Positions 1 through 9,059 are shown, numbered from the stretch's first letter. The stretch is 37,857 nucleotides of DNA from an uncultured Enterobacter sp. (GCA_946477805.1 CAMKZP010000002.1:1-37857), one strand, 5' to 3'. A program made the numbers and translations. The notes: generated from the sequence alone by a model not told the origin.

Positions 1-1
1 C

Positions 2-2500
2 GGTATGCTCGCGGTCGACAACCAGGCGCGCGTCTGACACGGACCAACGGTAGCAAGTCTTGCTCCAACATTTGGTCGCGGTGCGATGACCAACCACTGG
101 GTCGACATCAAGAACGCCAACCTCATCGTGGTGATGGGCGGTAACGCCGCTGAAGCGCACCCCGTCGGGTTCCGCTGGGCGATGGAAGCCAAAATCCACA
201 ACGGTGCGAAGCTGATTGTGATCGATCCCCGCTTCACGCGAACTGCGTCAGTGGCGGATTTCTACACCCCTATTCGTTCAGGTACTGACATCACCTTCCT
301 GTCAGGCGTACTGCTGTACCTGATGACCAACGAAAAATATAACCGCGAATACACCGAGGCCTACACCAACGCCAGCCTGATCGTGCGTGAAGACTACAGC
401 TTCGACGATGGCCTGTTCAGCGGTTACGATGCCGAAAAACGCAGGTACGACAAAACCAGCTGGAACTACGAGCTGGATGAGAACGGCTTTGCGAAGCGCG
501 ACACCACCCTGCAACACCCGCGCTGCGTGTGGAACCTGCTGAAAGAGCACGTTTCCCGCTACACGCCGGACGTGGTGGAGAACATCTGCGGAACGCCGAA
601 AGCGGACTTCCTGAAAGTCTGCGAGCTGATCGCCGAAACCAGCGCGAAGGACAAAACCGCGTCGTTCCTGTACGCACTCGGCTGGACGCAGCACTCCATC
701 GGCGCGCAGAACATCCGCACCATGGCGATGGTTCAGCTCCTGCTCGGCAACATGGGGATGGCAGGCGGCGGCGTGAACGCCCTGCGCGGCCACTCGAACA
801 TTCAGGGTCTGACCGACCTCGGCCTGCTGTCACAAAGCCTGACGGGTTACATGAACCTGCCAAGCGAAAAACAGACCGACCTGCAAACCTACCTGACGGC
901 CAGCACGCCTAAACCGCTGCTCGAAGGCCAGGTGAACTACTGGGGCAACTATCCGAAATTCTTCGTCTCGATGATGAAAGCTTTCTTCGGCGACAAGGCG
1001 ACGGCGGAAAACAGCTGGGGCTTTGACTGGCTGCCGAAGTGGGACAAGGGTTACGACGTTCTGCAGTATTTCGAGATGATGCACCAGGGCCAGGTCAACG
1101 GCTATATCTGCCAGGGCTTTAACCCGGTCGCGTCGTTCCCGAACAAGAACAAGGTTGTCGAATCGCTGTCGAAGCTGAAGTTCCTGGTGACGATTGACCC
1201 GCTCAACACCGAAACCTCGACCTTCTGGCAGAACCACGGTGAATCGAACGACGTCGATCCGTCGAAAATTCAGACCGAAGTGTTCCGTCTGCCGTCCACC
1301 TGCTTCGCGGAAGAGAACGGTTCCATCGTCAACTCCGGCCGCTGGCTGCAGTGGCACTGGAAGGGTGCAGACGCCCCGGGCATCGCCATGAACGACGGCG
1401 AGATCCTGGCCGGTATCTTCTTGCGCCTGCGCAAGATGTATGCGGCAGAAGGCGGTGCGAACCCGGAACCGGTGCTGAACATGACCTGGAACTACTCGAC
1501 GCCGGAAAACCCTGCGCCAGAAGAAGTGGCGATGGAGAGCAACGGTAAGGCGCTGGCAGACGTTATCGACCCGGCCACCGGTGCGGTTCTGGCGAAGAAA
1601 GGCGATCAGCTCAGCACCTTCGCGCACCTGCGTGATGACGGTACGACCTCCAGCGGCTGCTGGATCTTTGCCGGCAGCTGGACGCCAAAAGGCAACCAGA
1701 TGGCCAACCGCGACAACGCCGACCCGTCGGGCCTCGGCAATACGCTGGGCTGGGCGTGGGCATGGCCGCTGAACCGCCGCATCCTCTATAACCGCGCATC
1801 CGCGGACCCGCAGGGCAACCCGTGGGATCCGAAGCGTCAGCTTCTGAAGTGGGACGGCGCGAAATGGGGCGGCGTGGATATTCCGGACTACAGCACTGCC
1901 GCACCGGGCAGCGACGTCGGGCCGTTTATCATGCAGCCTGAAGGGATGGGGCGCCTGTTTGCTATCGATAAGATGGCGGAAGGGCCGTTCCCGGAACACT
2001 ACGAGCCGTTTGAGACGCCGCTGGGCACTAACCCGCTGCACCCGAACGTGGTCTCTAACCCGGCAGCCCGTATCTTCAAGGGCGATTTTGAAGCGCTGGG
2101 TAAAAAGGACAAGTTCCCGTACGTGGGCACCACCTATCGTCTGACCGAGCACTTCCACTACTGGACCAAGCACGCGCTGCTTAACGCCATCGCGCAGCCG
2201 GAACAGTTTGTGGAGATCGGCGAGAAGCTGGCGAACAAGCTCGGCATCGCCCATGGCGATACCGTGAAGGTCTCCTCTAACCGCGGCTACATTAAAGCCA
2301 AGGCGGTGGTGACCAAGCGTATTCGCACGCTGAACGTACACGGTCAGCAGGTGGACACCATCGGTATTCCGATCCACTGGGGTTATGAGGGCGTGGCGAA
2401 GAAAGGGTTTATTGCTAACACCCTGACGCCGTTCGTCGGCGATGCGAACACGCAGACGCCGGAGTTTAAGGCCTTCCTCGTGAACGTGGAAAAGGTGTAA
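2..2500 (+). CDS. fdoG: Formate dehydrogenase-O major (catalytic) subunit, 5'-truncated by the window edge
   Basis: This is the molybdenum (bis-MGD) and selenocysteine subunit that oxidises formate on the periplasmic side of the FdoGHI complex and feeds electrons to quinone. The frame is open from base 2. An in-frame TGA at 35-37, in the context ARV-U-HGPTVASL, is the selenocysteine codon. The 804-residue stretch beginning at the ATG at 86 is only the part after Sec. If Sec is residue 196, as in E. coli FdoG, the protein is 1016 residues, the family length. The N-terminus with its Tat signal and [4Fe-4S] site lies outside the window. The stop is at 2498-2500, 12 bases before fdoH. The close FdnG paralog is nitrate-induced, but the following fdoH-fdoI-fdhE order identifies the fdo locus. 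Confidence 0.97.
38..80 (+). promoter_or_regulatory. SECIS element for selenocysteine insertion in fdoG
   Basis: A hairpin lies directly after the UGA codon at 35-37. The lower stem pairs GACCAA (42-47) with TTGGTC (72-77). The upper stem pairs GG (49-50) with CC (65-66) and AGCAA (52-56) with TTGCT (60-64). There is a bulged T at 51 and a GTC apical loop at 57-59. A bulged U plus a loop GU are the known SelB recognition features of bacterial SECIS elements. The element is inside the coding sequence and also encodes protein. Confidence 0.93.
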
Positions 2501-2512
2501 CGGAGACGACAT

Positions 2513-3415
2513 ATGGCTTATCAATCTCAGGATATTATCCGTCGTTCCGCGACAAACAGTTTCACGCCCGCGCCTCAGGCGCGGGACCACCAGCAGGAAG
2601 TGGCGAAGCTTATCGACGTGACCACCTGTATCGGCTGTAAAGCCTGTCAGGTGGCCTGTTCAGAGTGGAACGACCTGCGTGACGAAGTGGGTCATAACGT
2701 CGGGGTGTACGACAACCCCGCCGATCTGACCGCCAAGTCCTGGACGGTGATGCGTTTCTCGGAAGTGGAGCAGAACGACAAGCTGGAATGGCTTATCCGC
2801 AAAGACGGCTGTATGCACTGCGCGGATCCGGGCTGTCTGAAGGCGTGCCCGTCAGAAGGGGCTATCATTCAGTATGCCAACGGCATCGTCGACTTCCAGT
2901 CAGAGCAGTGCATCGGCTGCGGCTACTGCATCGCCGGCTGTCCGTTCGACGTGCCGCGCCTGAACCCGGAAGACAACCGCGTCTACAAATGCACGCTGTG
3001 CGTTGACCGCGTTACCGTCGGCCAGGAGCCTGCGTGCGTGAAAACCTGTCCGACCGGCGCAATCCATTTTGGCTCCAAAGAGGACATGAAAACGCTGGCG
3101 GCCGAGCGCGTGGGCGAGCTGAAAACCCGCGGTTACGACAACGCGGGCCTGTACGACCCGTCCGGGGTGGGCGGTACGCACGTGATGTACGTGCTGCACC
3201 ACGCCGACAAGCCGAACCTGTATCACGGCCTGCCGGAGAACCCGGAAATCAGCGCCACCGTGAAGTTCTGGAAAGGCATCTGGAAACCGCTGGCCGCGGT
3301 GGGCTTTGCTGCCACCTTCGCAGCGAGCATCTTCCACTATGTCGGCGTCGGCCCGAACCGCGCGGAAGAGGAAGACGACAACCTGCATGAAGAGAAAGAC
3401 GAGGTGCGCAAATGA
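2513..3415 (+). CDS. fdoH: Formate dehydrogenase-O iron-sulfur (beta) subunit
   Basis: FdoH carries electrons from FdoG to the cytochrome b subunit through four [4Fe-4S] clusters. Four ferredoxin-like cysteine motifs are visible in order: CIGCKACQVAC, CMHCADPGCLKAC, CIGCGYCIAGC and CTLC...CVKTC. A single hydrophobic segment near residues 257-280 is the membrane anchor and is followed by a short acidic, charged tail. The length of 300 residues equals E. coli FdoH. The ATG at 2513 follows a CGGAGACG ribosome site. The stop codon overlaps the fdoI start in ATGA, implying translational coupling. Confidence 0.97.
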   Translation: MAYQSQDIIRRSATNSFTPAPQARDHQQEVAKLIDVTTCIGCKACQVACSEWNDLRDEVGHNVGVYDNPADLTAKSWTVMRFSEVEQNDKLEWLIRKDGCMHCADPGCLKACPSEGAIIQYANGIVDFQSEQCIGCGYCIAGCPFDVPRLNPEDNRVYKCTLCVDRVTVGQEPACVKTCPTGAIHFGSKEDMKTLAAERVGELKTRGYDNAGLYDPSGVGGTHVMYVLHHADKPNLYHGLPENPEISATVKFWKGIWKPLAAVGFAATFAASIFHYVGVGPNRAEEEDDNLHEEKDEVRK

Positions 3416-4047
3416 GAAAACGTGACACCATCGTGCGCTACACCGCGCCGGAACGTATCAACCACTGGGTCACCGCCTTCTGCTTCATGCTGGCGGCGAT
3501 AAGCGGGCTGGGGTTCTTCTTCCCGTCCTTCAACTGGCTGATGCAGATCATGGGGACCCCACAGCTGGCGCGTATACTGCACCCGTTTGTTGGCGTCATC
3601 ATGTTCGCGTCGTTCATCATCATGTTTTTCCGATACTGGCACCATAACCTAATCAATCGGGATGATATCTTTTGGGCGAAGAATATTCGTAAGATCGTCG
3701 TCAACGAGGAAGTAGGTGACACCGGGCGTTATAACTTCGGCCAGAAATGCGTATTCTGGGCGGCGATTATTTTCCTGGTCCTGTTGCTGGTGAGCGGCGT
3801 GATCATCTGGCGTCCGTATTTTGCGCCTGCTTTCTCAATCCCGGTGATCCGGTTCGCGCTGATGCTGCATTCATTTGCCGCAGTGGCGCTAATTGTGGTT
3901 ATCATGGTGCATATCTACGCCGCCCTTTGGGTGAAAGGCACCATTACCGCGATGGTGGAGGGATGGGTAACCAGCACGTGGGCGAAGAAACATCACCCGC
4001 GCTGGTACCGTGAAGTCCGCCAGAAACAGGAAAAGTCATCTGAATGA
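3412..4047 (+). CDS. fdoI: Formate dehydrogenase-O cytochrome b556 (gamma) subunit
   Basis: This inner-membrane dihaem cytochrome b passes electrons from FdoH to the quinone pool. The 211-residue protein has four hydrophobic segments, roughly residues 18-38, 54-74, 113-133 and 147-170. Histidines at 18 (INHW), 57 (LHPF), 153 (MLHSF) and 167 (MVHIY) fall where FdnI/FdoI haem ligands are expected, with a small offset from FdnI numbering. The gene overlaps fdoH and fdhE by four bases each (ATGA), so the whole fdoGHI-fdhE unit reads as one coupled operon. Confidence 0.96.
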   Translation: MRKRDTIVRYTAPERINHWVTAFCFMLAAISGLGFFFPSFNWLMQIMGTPQLARILHPFVGVIMFASFIIMFFRYWHHNLINRDDIFWAKNIRKIVVNEEVGDTGRYNFGQKCVFWAAIIFLVLLLVSGVIIWRPYFAPAFSIPVIRFALMLHSFAAVALIVVIMVHIYAALWVKGTITAMVEGWVTSTWAKKHHPRWYREVRQKQEKSSE

Positions 4048-4973
4048 GTATTCGCATAATCCCGCAAGATGAGCTGGGTTCGAGCGAGAAACGCACGGCG
4101 GATTACATTCCGCCGCTGTTATTCCCCAGACTCAAGAACCTCTACAACCGCCGTGCAGAGCGTCTGCGCGAGCTGGCCGAGAACAACCCGCTGGGCGATT
4201 TTCTGCGCTTTGCCGCGCTGGTCGCCCATGCGCAGGAAGTGGTGCTGTACGACCATCCGCTGCAAATTGACCTGACCGCGCGTATCAAAGAGGCCAACGT
4301 TCAGGGCAAACCGCCGCTGGATATTCACGTCCTGCCGCGCGACAAGCACTGGCAAAAGCTGCTGAACTCGCTGATTGCCGAGCTGAAGCCGGAGATGAGC
4401 GGTACCGCGCTGGCGGTGATTGAGAATCTGGAAAAAGCCTCCGATCGGGAGCTGGAAGAGATGGCGAGCGCGCTGTTTGCCTCTGACTTCTCGCTGGTCA
4501 GCAGCGATAAAGCGCCGTTCATCTGGGCTGCGCTGTCACTCTATTGGGCGCAAATGGCCAGCCTGATCCCAGGCAAGGCCCGTGCGGAATACGGCGAAGC
4601 GCGCCAGTTCTGCCCGGTGTGCGGCTCAATGCCGGTCTCCAGCATGGTGCAGATTGGCACCACCCAGGGGCTGCGCTACCTGCACTGCAACCTGTGTGAA
4701 ACCGAGTGGCACGTGGTCCGCATCAAGTGCAGCAACTGCGAACAGACCCGCGATCTGAACTACTGGTCGCTGGAAAACGAAGACGCGGCGGTGAAAGCTG
4801 AAAGCTGCGGAGACTGCGGGACCTACCTGAAGATTCTGTATCAGGAAAAAGACCCAAAAGTCGAAGCGGTCGCTGACGATCTCGCCTCGCTGATTCTGGA
4901 CGCGAAAATGGAGCAGGAGGGCTTTGCCCGCAGCTCGATTAACCCGTTCCTGTTCCCGGGTGAAGGGGAGTAA
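4044..4973 (+). CDS. fdhE: Formate dehydrogenase accessory protein FdhE
   Basis: FdhE is a cytoplasmic maturation factor needed for activity of the membrane formate dehydrogenases; the family binds iron through cysteine pairs. Four CxxC pairs are visible: C190/C193 (CPVC), C215/C218 (CNLC), C229/C232 (CSNC) and C255/C258 (CGDC). The length of 309 residues equals E. coli FdhE. The start overlaps the fdoI stop (ATGA at 4044-4047). It is the last gene of the operon. No clear T-tailed terminator follows; a REP element begins 13 bases after the stop. Confidence 0.96.
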   Translation: MSIRIIPQDELGSSEKRTADYIPPLLFPRLKNLYNRRAERLRELAENNPLGDFLRFAALVAHAQEVVLYDHPLQIDLTARIKEANVQGKPPLDIHVLPRDKHWQKLLNSLIAELKPEMSGTALAVIENLEKASDRELEEMASALFASDFSLVSSDKAPFIWAALSLYWAQMASLIPGKARAEYGEARQFCPVCGSMPVSSMVQIGTTQGLRYLHCNLCETEWHVVRIKCSNCEQTRDLNYWSLENEDAAVKAESCGDCGTYLKILYQEKDPKVEAVADDLASLILDAKMEQEGFARSSINPFLFPGEGE

Positions 4974-4986
4974 TCTCCTGTACACA

Positions 4987-5019
4987 TGCCGGGCGGCGCA
5001 GGCTTGCCCGGCCTACAGC
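4987..5019 (+). repeat. REP (palindromic unit) element
   Basis: The sequence TGCCGGGCGGCG...TGCCCGGCCTACAG has the arms of an enterobacterial REP hairpin, with GCCGGGC pairing GCCCGGC. It lies between the convergent fdhE and vapC genes. Its GGCCTAC end supplies the TAG stop codon of vapC (5013-5015 on the minus strand), so the repeat overlaps the toxin gene's end. Confidence 0.85.
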
Positions 5020-5384
5020 TGGTAAGGTGAAACGACTCCGGCAATGCCCGAAAAGTCTTTCGTATTTCGCGAAATTAACGGGCAGCTTCTGCTCTGAGCA
5101 GTCGCCAGAATGATGGCGTCAGGGAGCTTCATACCGTGCTTTTCGCGGAGTAATACGCTTCTTTCCGCGATATCACGTGACACATCAATAATTTCAAACG
5201 CCCCCAGCACAGCTTCCGTTTTTGCTTCATGGCCGTGCTTGCGCGCGCCCACCATGACTTCCATCCATGTGATTAGGCTAATAGCGCGATGCGATGCGGT
5301 GCGATCAATCGCATCAGCAGCCTCAACGCGATTATTAAAAAGATCGATGAGAATATTGGTATCAAACACTGCCATGTGCTCCAT
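5013..5384 (-). CDS. VapC-type PIN-domain ribonuclease toxin
   Basis: This 123-residue protein is a PIN-domain nuclease, the toxin class of type II VapBC systems. The four acidic positions expected for metal binding are D8 (in AVFDTNILID), E42 (WMEVMVG), D89 (KLPDAIILATA) and D110 (RNTKDF). I chose the ATG at 5384 because AGGAG sits eight bases upstream; a GTG nine bases further up has no spacing for that site. The start is two bases after the stop of the RHH antitoxin gene, so the two are coupled. The target RNA cannot be read from sequence. The 3' end runs into a REP element. Confidence 0.88.
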   Translation of the reverse strand: MEHMAVFDTNILIDLFNNRVEAADAIDRTASHRAISLITWMEVMVGARKHGHEAKTEAVLGAFEIIDVSRDIAERSVLLREKHGMKLPDAIILATAQSRSCPLISRNTKDFSGIAGVVSPYQL

Positions 5385-5386
5385 GA

Positions 5387-5629
5387 TTACCACTCCTCAC
5401 GCAGCTTGCGTTCATACTCCAGCCCGTCTTCCTGCTGATTTCCCCACAGGCCAAGCGCGTCGCGGATAACCGAAGTACTTTGCTGATCGAGATACTGTTC
5501 TATGGCTTCGCGCAGCAGTTCGGCCCGTGGCCGGTTGCGCAGCTGCTTGAGGTTATCCAGTCGTTGAATCACGTCGTCAGACAAGTCGATCAATATTCTG
5601 CCCATAGTAAGGTCCGCAAAAAAACACAT
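5387..5629 (-). CDS. Ribbon-helix-helix (CopG-like) antitoxin, VapB-type partner
   Basis: The 80-residue protein has a ribbon-helix-helix region at about residues 10-50: the strand RILIDLSDDV followed by two helices containing RPRAELLREAIEQYL. The acidic C-terminus (EDGLEYERKLREEW) is the likely toxin-binding tail. It lies directly upstream of, and coupled to, the PIN-domain gene. The ATG at 5629 is preceded by AAGGTGA with good spacing. The internal ATG at 5605, which would start MGRILID, has a poor ribosome site. RHH antitoxins normally repress their own operon. K-12, from memory, has the CopG-like gene yiiE in the same slot. Confidence 0.85.
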   Translation of the reverse strand: MCFFADLTMGRILIDLSDDVIQRLDNLKQLRNRPRAELLREAIEQYLDQQSTSVIRDALGLWGNQQEDGLEYERKLREEW

Positions 5630-5828
5630 ATATCACCTTAGTATATCATCATCGGTTAATTTTCAGGCAATATATCCACATTAAAAACAGAGTTAAAGGA
5701 CATGGTTAAGGTTGTTGCAGGTTTTGCGAGCCGCTTTCCAGAATGTTCACACCCGCAAATTTCTCTGTTTTCATCTGCCGTAAACCAGGTTATAAAGCTG
5801 TATATAAACACAGTGTAAGGACGTAGCC
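5630..5828. promoter_or_regulatory. AT-rich divergent intergenic region between vapB and the hydrolase
   Basis: This 199-base region is visibly richer in A+T than its surroundings. On the minus strand a TATACT (5636-5641) overlaps the start of the vapB leader and could be a -10 box, which would make the vapB mRNA almost leaderless. A TTGCCT lies about 19 bases further up, slightly too far for a strong match. On the plus strand AAGGA (5817-5821) is the ribosome site of the hydrolase. I could not assign its promoter with confidence. Confidence 0.4.
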
Positions 5829-6746
5829 ATGGCGCTGGAAAAGGGTATTGATAAGCTTGTTCAGGATTTTATTGCTGCAGGACGGCCCTCCCCGCGAAAG
5901 CAGAGTATTGATGACCGGAGAGCCGGGTATATTGCCAGCACAGAACTTGCCGGTGAGACTGAAAATCGCGTTGTTGTTGAAACGCTCGTTCTTGAGGGAA
6001 TGACCTTTCGGGTGTTTTCCCCTCTCAATGCACCCGAAACCTTACCTGCTGCCATCTACTATCACGGCGGTTGCTTTGTCAGCGGCGGTTTTGATACCCA
6101 CGATAATCAGCTTCGCCAACTGGCGTTTAAAGGCAACTGCCGGATCGTTGCGGTGCAGTACAGGCTTGCGCCCGAACATCTTTTCCCCGCCGCGCATGAC
6201 GACGCCGAAAGAGGGGCAGATTTAGTCTGGCAGTATGCCGACAGGCTTGGGGTGAACAGAAACCGGATAACCCTTTGCGGAGACAGTGCGGGGGCACATC
6301 TGGCGCTGGTGACGTCGCTGCGGCTCAAAGCGAAAGGTGTCTGGCAACCAGCACAGCTGATCCTGATCTACCCAATGCTTGACGCGACGGCTCGTTTTGA
6401 AAGCTATATTCTCAACGGCGCGGATTATGTCATCACCCGCGACACCTTGCTCAGCGGGTATGAAATGTATCTGGCCGGCACCGATCGCCAACATCCCGAA
6501 GCCAGCCCGCTGTGGCGGGATGATTTTAGCGGTCTTCCGCCTGTGCACATTATTACCGCTGAATATGATCCGCTCTGTGATGAGGGCGAGATGCTGTATC
6601 GGCATCTGTCAGAGCAGGGGGTGACGTGCACGGCCCAACGGTGGCTGGGTGTGATACACGGTTTCTTTCAGCTTGGCGGCGTGAGTCAGTCAGCGAGGGA
6701 TGTGATGCGGGATATCGCCTGGCGGATCAGTGCCGCCCGGCGATAA
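5829..6746 (+). CDS. Alpha/beta-hydrolase, hormone-sensitive-lipase family esterase
   Basis: This 305-residue protein belongs to the family IV (HSL-like) carboxylesterases, related to E. coli Aes. It has the oxyanion-hole motif HGG (residues 79-81 in YYHGGCF), the nucleophile elbow GDSAG with Ser153, an Asp at 247 (AEYDPLCDEG) and a His at 277 (VIHGFF). These are the expected triad in the expected order. No signal peptide is visible, so it should be cytoplasmic. The ATG at 5829 has AAGGA seven bases upstream. It converges on fabY with only 11 bases between stop codons. The substrate is unknown. K-12 has no such gene here as I recall, so it is accessory. Confidence 0.88.
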   Translation: MALEKGIDKLVQDFIAAGRPSPRKQSIDDRRAGYIASTELAGETENRVVVETLVLEGMTFRVFSPLNAPETLPAAIYYHGGCFVSGGFDTHDNQLRQLAFKGNCRIVAVQYRLAPEHLFPAAHDDAERGADLVWQYADRLGVNRNRITLCGDSAGAHLALVTSLRLKAKGVWQPAQLILIYPMLDATARFESYILNGADYVITRDTLLSGYEMYLAGTDRQHPEASPLWRDDFSGLPPVHIITAEYDPLCDEGEMLYRHLSEQGVTCTAQRWLGVIHGFFQLGGVSQSARDVMRDIAWRISAARR

Positions 6747-6757
6747 AACGGAAGAGG

Positions 6758-7747
6758 CTACTCCTCCTCGTTCCCACCCTCTTCATACGCACCGTACGGC
6801 TTGGCAGGGAGAACGATGTAGGTTCCTTCAAACACCGCGCCCGCCGTTTCATCGCCGAAGAGCTCAACCTGCATCTGCACGCGCGCTTTACGGCCACGCG
6901 CCAGTCGGTCGAGATCGCCGCCCAGTGCACCGAGATCGGCGACGGCGCTCGGCTTGCCGCTGATCGGTGCGCTGTAGCGAATGTGGGCATCGGCCAGAAT
7001 GATGGTGCCACCCAGATGACGCTCGCGCAGCATTAGCCAGATCAGCCCCCATCCGGTAAGCGTAGCCAGCGAGAAAAGGCTCCCTGCAAACAGGGTGTGG
7101 TGCGGGTTCTGGTTGCCGATCTCCGGCATGGTGGTAATGAATTTTTGACCAGTATACTGCTGGATGCGCACGCCCATTTTTTCACTGAGCGGTATATGCT
7201 CATACCACGCCTGCTGCAACTGCCCGCACCAGTCGGCGCGATGCAGAATGTCATCCAGGGTGGCGATCGGTTTGATCATCAAAAAGTGGCGGATCGGCGT
7301 TGTTTGCGGGGCGGTGATTTCCCCCTGGTTCACGAAACCAAGCTTGGCAAAAAACTCGACCGCGTCTTCACGGGCGCTACAGGTCACGCGCTTGACCCCT
7401 TCCTGACGGGCAACGGACTCAAGCGTCATCGCCATCAGCGTGCCGAGCCCTTTATCCTGCACTGACGGGTGAACGGCCATAAAGCGGATTGAGGCTTCAT
7501 TGTCGGCATTGATATAAAGACGCCCGACGGCCACGAGGTTCCCCTCTTCGTCCACCACCATCTGGTGATGCGCCATCGCGTCCCAGGCGTCGCGTTCAGA
7601 CCCTTTCGGTTGATGGAGTGGCTTGCGCAGCATTTCCCAGCGGAAATGATAATAAACGTCTAACTCTTCTTCCGTTTGCGGTACGCGAAGGTGATACATA
7701 GCTGTACTCTCTCTTGTTAACCGCGGCCGCGTCGCCAGCTGGCTCAT
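6758..7747 (-). CDS. fabY: Acetyl-ACP synthase-type fatty acid initiation protein FabY (YiiD)
   Basis: E. coli FabY (YiiD) is reported to help start fatty acid synthesis by making acetoacetyl-ACP when FabH is absent. The 329-residue protein has an N-terminal GNAT acetyltransferase domain (about residues 17-150, with VHPSVQDKGLGTLMAM as the acetyl-CoA loop). The C-terminal half resembles a hot-dog thioesterase fold (NPHHTLFAGSLFSLATLTGWG). The start at 7747 makes ATGA overlap with dtd and gives exactly the E. coli length; the frame is open 33 codons further up but that stretch lies in dtd. It is the last gene of the yihX operon. Confidence 0.93.
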   Translation of the reverse strand: MSQLATRPRLTRESTAMYHLRVPQTEEELDVYYHFRWEMLRKPLHQPKGSERDAWDAMAHHQMVVDEEGNLVAVGRLYINADNEASIRFMAVHPSVQDKGLGTLMAMTLESVARQEGVKRVTCSAREDAVEFFAKLGFVNQGEITAPQTTPIRHFLMIKPIATLDDILHRADWCGQLQQAWYEHIPLSEKMGVRIQQYTGQKFITTMPEIGNQNPHHTLFAGSLFSLATLTGWGLIWLMLRERHLGGTIILADAHIRYSAPISGKPSAVADLGALGGDLDRLARGRKARVQMQVELFGDETAGAVFEGTYIVLPAKPYGAYEEGGNEEE

Positions 7748-8181
7748 ACCTGGAGCCAGAACGTGACGGGGCCATCGTTCACCAGCGATACCTGCATATC
7801 TGCAGCGAATCGTCCGGTTTGCGTGTTCATGTCCAGTTGGCGACAACGCTCAACAAAGTATTCATAAAGTGCTTCTGCACGGTCCGGCGCAGCGCCTTTC
7901 GAGAAGCTCGGACGCATGCCGCGCCCGGTATCGGCCGCCAGCGTAAACTGGGATACCACCAGCACGCTGCCGCCCGCCTGCTGAACGTTGAGGTTCATTT
8001 TGCCTTCCGCATCGCTGAAAATGCGGTAACCCAGCACGCGCTCGCACAGGCGGTTGGCTTTTTGCTCGTCGTCATCCTTTTCGACACCTAACAACACCAA
8101 AAGTCCTGGGCCAATTTCACCCGTCACCTCATCCTCCACGGTGACGCTGGCACGGGTTACGCGCTGGATCAATGCAATCAT
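7744..8181 (-). CDS. dtd: D-aminoacyl-tRNA deacylase
   Basis: Dtd hydrolyses D-amino acids (and glycine mischarged on tRNA-Ala) from tRNA, protecting translation. The 145-residue protein has the family motifs SQFTLAAD near residue 78 and the C-terminal cross-subunit Gly-cisPro motif in NDGPVTFWLQV. The N-terminus MIALIQRVTRASV is typical. It overlaps yihY upstream and fabY downstream by four bases each, so its translation is coupled to both. Confidence 0.96.
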   Translation of the reverse strand: MIALIQRVTRASVTVEDEVTGEIGPGLLVLLGVEKDDDEQKANRLCERVLGYRIFSDAEGKMNLNVQQAGGSVLVVSQFTLAADTGRGMRPSFSKGAAPDRAEALYEYFVERCRQLDMNTQTGRFAADMQVSLVNDGPVTFWLQV

Positions 8182-9059
8182 GGTTGGTCTGCTTCTTGTT
8201 GTATTTCAGCTTGAGCTGCTTTTTTTAGTTCGCGGTAGACCCCGAGAGTGACAGTTATTTCGGCGCCAAGCAAGACGATACACCACGTCCAGTAGACCCA
8301 GACAAACAAAATGGGGATCACCGCCAGCACGCCGTAAATCAGCTGATACGACGGGAACATGGTGATGTACAGCGCGAACCCTTTCTTGCCCAGTTCAAAG
8401 AGCACGGCTGCGACCAACGCCCCCACGACAGCATCCCGGTTAGGTACGCGGATCGTTGGGACCACGCTGTAAAGCAGCCAGAATGAGAGCCAGGACAAAA
8501 TCAGCGGGAAGATGCGCAGCACGTTATCGATAACGCTGTTTAAGTCACTCGCCCAGCGCAGTGAAAGGAGGTACGAGCTGATTGCCAGGCTCGCCCCCGC
8601 CAGCAAAGGACCGAGCGTTAAAATCATCCAGTACACGGCAAAGGAGTAAACCTTTGGCCGAACCTTTTTGCTCCGCCAGATGGTATTAAGCGCGCTGTCG
8701 ATGGAGTACATCAGCAGCAGCGCGGTGACGATAAGCCCGCACGCGCCTACCGCCGTCATCTTGCTCGAATTGGCAACAAACTGCTCAATGTAGTTCTGAA
8801 TAACATCCCCGGTGGCGGGAATGAAATTCGCAAAAACGAAATGGCGAAGCTGAAGGCTGACGTCGGCAAACATGGGAAACGCCGAAAAAAGCGCAAAGAT
8901 AACCGCCACCAGCGGCACCAGTGAGAGCAGCGACACGTAGGCGAGATTCCCCGCCAGCGTCGTCATGTTGTCCTCATCGATGCGGTGCCAGAGGAGTTTC
9001 AGCCACGCCCTGAAGGGGCGCGTGTGGTGCGTTGCTTTTTGATGAACGGTTTTTAGCAT
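8178..9059 (-). CDS. yihY: Inner membrane protein YihY (UPF0761, RNase BN-like family)
   Basis: This 293-residue polytopic protein has about six hydrophobic segments, starting with LAYVSLLSLVPLVAVIFALF. The family was once named ribonuclease BN, but that activity belongs to another gene in E. coli, and YihY has no settled function. It is translationally linked on both sides: a seven-base overlap with yihX and a four-base overlap with dtd. Confidence 0.93.
   Translation of the reverse strand: MLKTVHQKATHHTRPFRAWLKLLWHRIDEDNMTTLAGNLAYVSLLSLVPLVAVIFALFSAFPMFADVSLQLRHFVFANFIPATGDVIQNYIEQFVANSSKMTAVGACGLIVTALLLMYSIDSALNTIWRSKKVRPKVYSFAVYWMILTLGPLLAGASLAISSYLLSLRWASDLNSVIDNVLRIFPLILSWLSFWLLYSVVPTIRVPNRDAVVGALVAAVLFELGKKGFALYITMFPSYQLIYGVLAVIPILFVWVYWTWCIVLLGAEITVTLGVYRELKKAAQAEIQQEADQP

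Noticed and set aside
830..2590. A 586-codon open frame on the minus strand opposite fdoG
   Set aside because: It mirrors a GC-rich coding sequence, has no recognisable motif, and fdoG on the other strand matches its family over the full length.
7748..7846. A 33-codon in-frame extension of fabY
   Set aside because: It lies inside dtd; the ATGA overlap at 7744-7747 gives the family length of 329.
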